A DNA stretch of 19,846 nt from Candidatus Woesearchaeota archaeon (GTDB lineage Archaea; Nanobdellota; Nanobdellia; SCGC-AAA011-G17; GW2011-AR18), in the NCBI GenBank assembly GCA_018303515.1, contig JAGVXZ010000014.1, forward strand, positions 1-19,846. Reading direction: 5' to 3'. Within the stretch, counting starts at the first letter, position 1. The number at the start of each line of letters is the position of its first letter. Made by a program: the position numbers and the translations under genes. The notes under the pieces are model-generated. The model made no database searches and was not told where the DNA came from. It was given only the letters and a program-made list of their open reading frames with translations. Below are positions 15,247-19,846 of the stretch, one piece after another.

Positions 15247-15277
15247 TACTGTGTAGTCCGGTGACATATGTCACCAG
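15247..15277 (+). repeat. Left 31-bp terminal inverted repeat
   Basis: Perfect reverse complement of 16340-16370. It reads TACTGTGTAGTCC, then the 16-base palindrome GGTGACATATGTCACC (15260-15275 region), then AG. The non-palindromic outer 13 bases also match, so this is a true inverted pair and not merely two copies of a palindrome. It is locally GC-richer than its surroundings. I see no target-site duplication outside it. Confidence 0.9.
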
Positions 15278-15283
15278 TCTGCA

Positions 15284-15535
15284 CACTCTTTTAAGAACAG
15301 CTTAAGTTTTAAAGAGATAGAAAGAATAAGAGTCTTAATAAAAGGTGTAGGTGTAAAATAAAATGTTAGATTTAGAACTAAATTCAAAAATAAACTTGCT
15401 TTGGAATAAATTTGGGTGTGGTGGAATCAATAGTCCTCTTCAAGCAATAGAACAAATCTAATATTTAACCTTCATGAAGAGATTGAATATGAAGAAGTAG
15501 AATCTGAACCTGTAGTTATTAAGAAAAAATAAAGC
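15284..15535 (+). pseudogene. Decayed coding scraps, possibly an internally deleted transposase
   Basis: The stretch ending at TAA 15361 reads LSFKEIERIRVLIKGVGVK, which resembles the first helices of a transposase helix-turn-helix. ATG 15363 opens a 32-codon frame (to 15461) containing NKFGCGGINSPLQAIEQI. A third frame to the TAA near 15530 reads FNLHEEIEYEEVESEPVVI. Together these could be the N-terminal HTH and C-terminal tail of one transposase joined by an internal deletion. The similarity is by eye only and the assignment is weak. No DDE residues are seen. Confidence 0.25.
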
Positions 15536-15620
15536 AAGATCTGATATATTTGATGTCAATATCAAGAAAAAACGGTTAAAAATTTAGGAATCATGCCACA
15601 CAGCAATTTAATGGAAAAGC

Positions 15621-15628
15621 ATTTAAAC
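15621..15628 (+). promoter_or_regulatory. Putative BRE/TATA of the element's NUDIX gene
   Basis: ATTTAAAC, preceded by the BRE-like GAAAAGC, is centred about 24 bases before the ATG at 15649. A run of nine T residues lies directly before the start codon, so a leaderless transcript is likely and the passenger gene has its own promoter. Confidence 0.45.
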
Positions 15629-15648
15629 AAAAGCTCTTATTTTTTTTT

Positions 15649-16098
15649 ATGGCAGAGAATATAGGAATAAGACCAGCAACAATAGTTATTAAAGATAAAA
15701 AAGTTTTACTCGTAGGTTCAAAATACAAGGAGGAAGAATTTTATTTATTTCCCGGTGGAGGGATGGAATTTGGAGAAACTATTGAAGAAGCTGCAGTTAG
15801 AGAAACATTCGAGGAAACTGGCGTAAAAGTTAAAATAAAAGATTTATTTCATGTTAATGAATATATTTATGCAGGAGATTGGAATAAACGATCTGTTTCT
15901 ATGTTTTTTATAGCAGAAGTCATTGAAATTTCGGAACCAACAACTAATGATGATGGAAAAATAAAAGAAGTAAAATGGATAAAATTAAGCGAATTGGATA
16001 ATTATGATGTAAAACCAAAAAGAATTGCAGCCATGCTCAAACTTTCTTCTAATTTAGATAATAAAAGAGAAATGTATAGCATTGACTTCAAAAAATAA
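15649..16098 (+). CDS. NUDIX hydrolase carried inside the inverted-repeat element
   Basis: 149-residue NUDIX protein. RPATIVIKDKKVLLVGSK is the first strand pair. The NUDIX box is complete: GGMEFGE, TIEEAAV, RETFEETGV (G-x5-E-x7-RE-x2-EE-x-G). EVKWIKLSEL after it is the usual C-terminal strand. It would cleave a nucleoside diphosphate derivative; substrate unknown. It differs in sequence from the NUDIX protein at 14069-14503, so it is not a recent copy. It is the only intact gene between the two 31-bp repeats. The ATG at 15649 is supported by the TATA spacing. Confidence 0.85.
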   Translation: MAENIGIRPATIVIKDKKVLLVGSKYKEEEFYLFPGGGMEFGETIEEAAVRETFEETGVKVKIKDLFHVNEYIYAGDWNKRSVSMFFIAEVIEISEPTTNDDGKIKEVKWIKLSELDNYDVKPKRIAAMLKLSSNLDNKREMYSIDFKK

Positions 16099-16140
16099 GG
16101 TTGTTACTCTAAAATTAATAAGTCAGAAAGAATTAAATAG

Positions 16141-16281
16141 ATATTTCTTGTTCAAGAATTATTAATAAAATCGCACGGGGCTAAATGTAAGTTAAAGGCA
16201 AGTAAAGGGTTAGTTGATAAAAAAATTGAATCAAATTCTCTTTATGTTGGAGTTCCGGCAAAAAAGATCAAATCTCTTTAG
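16141..16281 (+). pseudogene. C-terminal fragment of a left-handed beta-helix sugar O-acetyltransferase
   Basis: The frame opened after TAG 16138-16140 ends at TAG 16279-16281. From about 16171 it reads SHGAKCKLKASKGLV, DKKIESNSLYVGVPAKKIKSL. The ending '…S-N-S-L-x-x-G-V-P-A-K-x-I' is the last turn and closing signature of hexapeptide (LbH) acetyltransferases acting on sugars. The catalytic histidine and the earlier coils are missing, so it is dead. It shows that the segment once held a surface-sugar modification gene. Confidence 0.65.
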
Positions 16282-16339
16282 CAGTTTATTCTACCAACCG
16301 TTTATGCACCAAAGCTCTAATCACTTAGTAATTATTTGT

Positions 16340-16370
16340 CTGGTGACATATGTCACCGGACTACACAGTA
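16340..16370 (-). repeat. Right 31-bp terminal inverted repeat
   Basis: Exact reverse complement of 15247-15277, with the palindrome GGTGACATATGTCACC on the inner side and the 13-base outer part toward 16370. The following gene starts 60 bases away. As at the left end, the outer side of the repeat faces the promoter of an outward-directed gene. Confidence 0.9.
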
Positions 16371-16401
16371 GGAATAAAATACAAAGCTTTATATAATCTT
16401 G

Positions 16402-16441
16402 ACATATAATCTATGACAAATGATATAAAATGTATGACAAA
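16402..16441 (+). promoter_or_regulatory. Promoter and possible operator of the MNT-HEPN pair
   Basis: A TATA-like ACATATAAT at 16402-16410 lies about 24 bases before the ATG at 16430. A direct repeat TATGACAAA occurs at 16412-16420 and 16433-16441, exactly 21 bases apart (two helical turns), with the second copy overlapping the start of the gene. Such a placement fits an autoregulatory site for the HTH-bearing antitoxin. The repeat is short and could be chance. Confidence 0.4.
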
Positions 16442-17020
16442 ACAGAAATTAGGATTTTAGAACAAATTTATCTTAACCCTGGGATTCACAAGAGAGGGCT
16501 CTCTAAGCAGTTAAAATTGGGGATGCCATCAATAGATTATGGTCTAAAAAAAATAAGCAAGTTAATTAAGCAGAAAAAGTCAGGAAATCAGATTAACTAT
16601 TTATTAGATTACTCAAAGGAAGAGCTTGGACTATCATTGGATGTTGTTGAACATTCCAGATTTAAAAAGCTTCCAACAAAAGTAAGATTGGGTATAAATG
16701 ATTTTCTAAAAGAATTGTCTGAAAAACCAATAATGGCTTTTATTTTTGGCTCTTATGCTAGTGGAAGTTATACTAAGAGCTCAGATATTGATATTTTGTT
16801 AATTTTCCAGAAAATTGAAGATTCTAAAAAAATAGAAAATGTAGCAAAAAAAATTAGTATGAAAACAAACACACAAATAAATCCAGTGTATCTGAGCTAT
16901 CAAGAGTTCAAAGAATCATTTCACAATTCAACTAAAGAGTTTTTCAAAAAACTTAAGAAAGACAAGATAATTTTGATAGGAATTGAATGGTGGAGGCAAT
17001 TAGTTTATGAAGAAGCCTAA
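16430..17020 (+). CDS. HTH-nucleotidyltransferase (MNT-type antitoxin-like)
   Basis: 196 residues. Residues ~1-55 form a winged helix-turn-helix (EIRILEQIYLNPGIHKRGLS, then GMPSIDYGLKKISKLI). Residues ~100-120 give the minimal nucleotidyltransferase signature FGSYASGSYTKSSDIDILL, i.e. GS-x10-D-x-D, which binds metal and NTP. The third acidic position appears to be replaced (INPVYLS). In HEPN/MNT systems such proteins AMPylate or otherwise block the HEPN ribonuclease. The HTH would allow self-regulation. The stop overlaps the HEPN gene by 14 bases, so the two are coupled. Confidence 0.82.
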   Translation: MYDKTEIRILEQIYLNPGIHKRGLSKQLKLGMPSIDYGLKKISKLIKQKKSGNQINYLLDYSKEELGLSLDVVEHSRFKKLPTKVRLGINDFLKELSEKPIMAFIFGSYASGSYTKSSDIDILLIFQKIEDSKKIENVAKKISMKTNTQINPVYLSYQEFKESFHNSTKEFFKKLKKDKIILIGIEWWRQLVYEEA

Positions 17021-17546
17021 CTGGAAACTATGGCTGAAAGATGAGAAAGAATGCAAGTTTTGGTTAGATAATTATCTCAAAAAGAAAATTCTCAAACAAG
17101 TTTCTGACGAATCAAAGCTCCACATAAAAAGAACTGATCATAATTTGACTTTTGCTAATTGGATTATTGAAAAACATAAAGATGAAATCCCAGAAGTACT
17201 TGGTGATAATTTTTATGATTGGGTAATTAGCATTTATTATTATGCAATTTATCATTCTGCTCTTGCTTTAATGAGTAAAGAAGGGTTTACGTCAAAAAAT
17301 CATTCTGCAACACTAGCTTTTCTGATTTATCATCACTATCATTCACAGAAAGCATTGGAAAAAGAAGATGTTCAGTTAATTGCCAGTTCTTTGGATATGG
17401 AAGATATTGAAACTCTTGGTGTTTCAAAAGAATTACGAGAAAAAGCCTGTTATGGCGTTCACGAATATTTTGAGAAGAAATTAGCTGAACAGATTAGGGA
17501 GCAAGCTGTTGATTTTGCGAATAAGATTAAAGAATTGCTGAAGTGA
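17007..17546 (+). CDS. HEPN-domain protein, putative toxin partner of the MNT protein
   Basis: 179-residue all-helical protein. YYYAIYHSALALMSKEGF followed by KNHSATLAFLIYHHY (~75-110) is the central HEPN helix pair. KELREKACYGVHEYFEKK near residue 145-160 holds the conserved Arg-x-Lys-Ala-x-Tyr-Gly of archaeal HEPN proteins that pair with nucleotidyltransferases. The classical R-x4-6-H is not exact: here Arg and His are separated by seven residues (REKACYGVH). RNase activity is therefore uncertain. The gene overlaps the MNT gene by 14 bases. Toxin-antitoxin function is inferred from the pair; some archaeal MNT-HEPN pairs may serve other roles. Confidence 0.78.
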   Translation: MKKPNWKLWLKDEKECKFWLDNYLKKKILKQVSDESKLHIKRTDHNLTFANWIIEKHKDEIPEVLGDNFYDWVISIYYYAIYHSALALMSKEGFTSKNHSATLAFLIYHHYHSQKALEKEDVQLIASSLDMEDIETLGVSKELREKACYGVHEYFEKKLAEQIREQAVDFANKIKELLK

Positions 17547-17902
17547 TTGTTTAGTACAACTCTATGAGAATAGTTTACGACATAAATAGATTATAAAAAC
17601 ATTTATTTAGGAAACAAGTTATAACGGAAATAGTATAAATTTTATTGTGAGAGTATAATTTTACTTTTGTTGTTAACTAAAACAACATGTGTTCCCACCA
17701 GACATATATCACTCCCTAAAATAAGAATCTAAAATTATTATAAATCTCTCTTAGTACTATGAGGCTAAAAATATTAACAACAAATACAAACTTTAGAAGG
17801 GTGTGAAAAACGAAAAAATATTAGGATACTACAGCAGAGCCAGAGAATGAAAAGTTTTATAAGTTCATAAAAAGAATTTTGTTTATTAAAATAGGTGATT
17901 TA
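17547..17902. other. Intergenic region between the HEPN gene and the FG-GAP gene
   Basis: No open frame of note and no recognisable RNA gene. A TATA-like TTTTATAAG at 17855-17863 lies about 45 bases before the ATG at 17903, predicting a short leader of about 18 bases. That leader contains GGTGAT (17894-17899), which is complementary to the archaeal 16S 3' end. This differs from the leaderless starts of most other promoters here. Confidence 0.45.
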
Positions 17903-19846
17903 ATGGGAGAGTCAAAGCAACTTATAATTATTTTATTAATTTTTTTAATTCCGTTAGTTTCTGCTGGTCTTTTTGAAGATATGGTATTTGAGATTAATGG
18001 AACTACAAATGTTTCTTATGTTGGAACTGGTGTTCATGGAGGTTATGATTTTAATGGTGATGGTTATAAAGATTTATTAATTTCTGCTGGTGAAATTGAA
18101 AGGGTTTATTTGTTCTATGGTGCATCAGGTTTGAATTTTAATAATATGACTGTGACTGATGCAAACGTAACTTTTAGAGGTACATCTGCTTCTAAATTTG
18201 GTGGTGTTCATTCTGTTGGTGATAGAGGTGCTAGTTTTATCGGTGATTTTAATAATGATACTTATGATGATGTTATGATTTCTGCACCTTATTCTGATGT
18301 TATTGGAAGAACTGATAATGGGCAGGTGTTTGTATTCTTTGGAACTTCAAATCCAATTTCTCAATGGAGTTCTAATATTGCAAATTTAACGATTAATGGA
18401 ACTAATACTGCTTCTGTAATTGGAACTGGAATGTCAGGAGTAAGAGACTATGGGGATTTTAATGGTGATGGAATTTCTGATATTTTAATTACAAATAATG
18501 CAACTCTGGGTACTAGTTCAGGTGTTCATGTTATATTTGGTGTGAATAATTATCCAAGTGGGCTTCAATTAAGAGTAGGTGGTATGGGGGGTGAGGTTAA
18601 TGTCACTCTTTGGTTAAGTACAGGAAATAATGTTGTTTATGCTGTAAGTCCCGGAGATGTAAATAATGATACTTTTGATGATATTCTATTAGGTTCACCT
18701 TATGTTAACGGATCTGGTTTTAATCGAAGTGGACAAGTACATTTATTTTATGGTAGTGCTGGGATTGGTGGGACGAATAGTTCAACTGAAATTGCAAATT
18801 TAACTATTAATGGAACTCAATCTGATGGAAATTTAAACGTAAAAGGTTACATTGGAGATTTTAATAATGATACTTTTGATGATATTGTAACTGGTTATTA
18901 TATCGGAAGAGGAGAAATTTATATGTTCTATGGTGCAAATCAATTACCTCGTTGGACTAATACTTCTGACTTTAATGTTTCCTTTCAAGGAACTGTAGGT
19001 GATACTGATTTTGCATCTGTAGGTGTTGGATTTTATGGTGATGATATAAATGGGGATGGTGTGAATGATGCAATTTTGGGTGATCCACGATTTAGTGGTT
19101 TGGGAACTACTCCTGGTAATAGAACAAAAATTATTTTAGGTGTTAATGGACATACTGGAAGTGTAAGTTTTGGAAAGACTGTAGCTAATATAACTTTGAA
19201 TGGAACTGGTGCAAATAATTTCTTTGGATCTGCTGTTACAACATGGGATTATGATAATGATACTTATCCAGAAATTGTTGTTGGTGATAAATTCTTTAAT
19301 GTTTCTACAGCATTAGAAGGGCAAGTGAAAATATTTGATGTGAATGATATAAGAGCTCCTTCTTTGGTTGTAATATCTCCTGTTGCAGGACAGAATGTAG
19401 GTACTACAAATCTTACAATTGATATTGCTGTACATGATAGTGTTGGAACTGGAACATATTCAGGATTAGGTTCGTGTTGGTTTACTAATGTTACTGGAAC
19501 TAATGAAACTTTTAGTTGTTTACTTAATACAACTACTTTACTTAGAGATTGTACTACTGAAACTATTTACGTTTTTGTGAATGATACTTTAAATAATATT
19601 AATCAAACTGGTGCTATAACTTTTGATGTTTCTACAGGTGCAAATACTTGTAGTTCAACTTCTGCTCAATCTGCTGGAACTTCTAATCGTGGTACTGGAG
19701 GTGGACAAGCTTCTGTTTCTTCTGATGCGATTAGTATGACACAAACTGTTACAACACCAATAAGTATTACTCCTGAAATGTTAAAAGGAGAATTTAGTTT
19801 CCTGGCTTCTACCTTTGCAGATAGTAATGAAAAATTTATGGTTAAT
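17903..19846 (+). CDS. Secreted FG-GAP (integrin-alpha-like) beta-propeller protein, partial
   Basis: Open from ATG 17903 to the window end (648 codons, no stop), so the C-terminus is missing. Residues 1-21 are a signal peptide (LIIILLIFLIPLVSA). Seven FG-GAP blades follow, each with a calcium-loop-like segment: DFNGDGYKD, DFNNDTYDD, DFNGDGISD, DVNNDTFDD, DFNNDTFDD, DINGDGVND and DYDNDTYPE. This is the blade number of an integrin-alpha propeller. From residue ~490 (APSLVVISPVAGQNV) an Ig-like domain with paired Cys follows, then a Ser/Thr/Gly-rich linker. I count about 29 N-x-S/T sequons, so the protein is probably heavily N-glycosylated at the cell surface. It is likely an adhesion or S-layer-associated protein. 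A membrane anchor may lie beyond the window. Confidence 0.85.
   Translation, partial: MGESKQLIIILLIFLIPLVSAGLFEDMVFEINGTTNVSYVGTGVHGGYDFNGDGYKDLLISAGEIERVYLFYGASGLNFNNMTVTDANVTFRGTSASKFGGVHSVGDRGASFIGDFNNDTYDDVMISAPYSDVIGRTDNGQVFVFFGTSNPISQWSSNIANLTINGTNTASVIGTGMSGVRDYGDFNGDGISDILITNNATLGTSSGVHVIFGVNNYPSGLQLRVGGMGGEVNVTLWLSTGNNVVYAVSPGDVNNDTFDDILLGSPYVNGSGFNRSGQVHLFYGSAGIGGTNSSTEIANLTINGTQSDGNLNVKGYIGDFNNDTFDDIVTGYYIGRGEIYMFYGANQLPRWTNTSDFNVSFQGTVGDTDFASVGVGFYGDDINGDGVNDAILGDPRFSGLGTTPGNRTKIILGVNGHTGSVSFGKTVANITLNGTGANNFFGSAVTTWDYDNDTYPEIVVGDKFFNVSTALEGQVKIFDVNDIRAPSLVVISPVAGQNVGTTNLTIDIAVHDSVGTGTYSGLGSCWFTNVTGTNETFSCLLNTTTLLRDCTTETIYVFVNDTLNNINQTGAITFDVSTGANTCSSTSAQSAGTSNRGTGGGQASVSSDAISMTQTVTTPISITPEMLKGEFSFLASTFADSNEKFMVN

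Larger units (their letters stand above)
15247..16370. mobile_element. 1.1-kb inverted-repeat-bounded element carrying a NUDIX gene
   Basis: The 1124-base segment is delimited by perfect 31-bp inverted repeats. It holds one intact gene (NUDIX, 15649-16098), the broken tail of a sugar O-acetyltransferase (16141-16281) and decayed coding scraps at 15284-15535. No intact transposase is present, so it would be a non-autonomous, MITE-like or transporter-type element mobilised in trans, or a remnant of an IS that picked up passengers. No clear target duplication is visible: the flanks are TATCT on the left and GGAAT on the right. This suggests either an old insertion or repeats with another role. 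Confidence 0.6.

Noticed and set aside
15260..16357. The GGTGACATATGTCACC palindromes as transcription terminators
   Set aside because: Both sit upstream of gene starts, lack a following T-run, and share 13 further non-palindromic bases, which a terminator would not explain.
16214..16396. 60-codon plus-strand frame crossing the right inverted repeat
   Set aside because: It is out of frame with the recognisable acetyltransferase tail and reads through the repeat; composition is unremarkable.
1..19846. tRNA genes, rRNA genes and CRISPR arrays
   Set aside because: No T-loop-like GTTCRA segments in cloverleaf context, no rRNA-like GC-rich stretch and no regularly spaced repeats were found by eye on either strand.

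Overview
The window is low-GC DNA and most likely comes from an archaeon, probably a small-genome DPANN-type lineage (Woesearchaeota or Pacearchaeota style). The lineage is an inference. The archaeal reading rests on an AbrB-like domain fused to a PhoU-like domain, on TATA-like boxes about 24-29 bases before several start codons (leaderless transcripts), on an HTH-nucleotidyltransferase/HEPN pair, and on a secreted FG-GAP repeat protein rich in N-glycosylation sequons. I see no rRNA, tRNA or CRISPR.

Region 1 (1-5080) is a worn carbohydrate locus. It holds the tail of a probable AAA/DUF4143 ATPase and a GT4 glycosyltransferase whose helical C-terminal domain is split off by a one-base frameshift. 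A six-hairpin glycosidase of glycogen-debranching/neutral-invertase type follows, then a dead IS5-like transposase, a minus-strand methyltransferase, and the C-terminal stub of a second GH130 enzyme.

Region 2 (5073-8647, minus strand) is a compact operon of GH130 glycoside phosphorylase, NagB, PIG-L/LmbE deacetylase and GT4 glycosyltransferase. It fits processing of a mannose/N-acetylglucosamine-type glycan, or synthesis of a glucosamine conjugate. Substrates cannot be read from the sequence.

Region 3 (8756-14503) has an AbrB-PhoU protein divergent from a seven-gene plus-strand operon: radical SAM protein (TatD-associated type), methyltransferase, GT2, thymidylate-kinase-like P-loop protein, PIG-L deacetylase, WbqC-family protein and NUDIX hydrolase. 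All but the first junction overlap, mostly by ATGA. This is the best candidate for an undescribed pathway, plausibly making or attaching a modified amino sugar. A second methyltransferase converges on its end.

Region 4 (15247-16370) is bounded by perfect 31-bp inverted repeats, each containing a 16-bp palindrome. Inside are a NUDIX gene, a broken sugar O-acetyltransferase tail and scraps that may be an internally deleted transposase. Region 5 (16430-17546) is an HTH-MNT/HEPN toxin-antitoxin-like pair. Region 6 (17903 to the end) is a large secreted FG-GAP beta-propeller protein that runs off the window and could be a substrate of the local glycan machinery.
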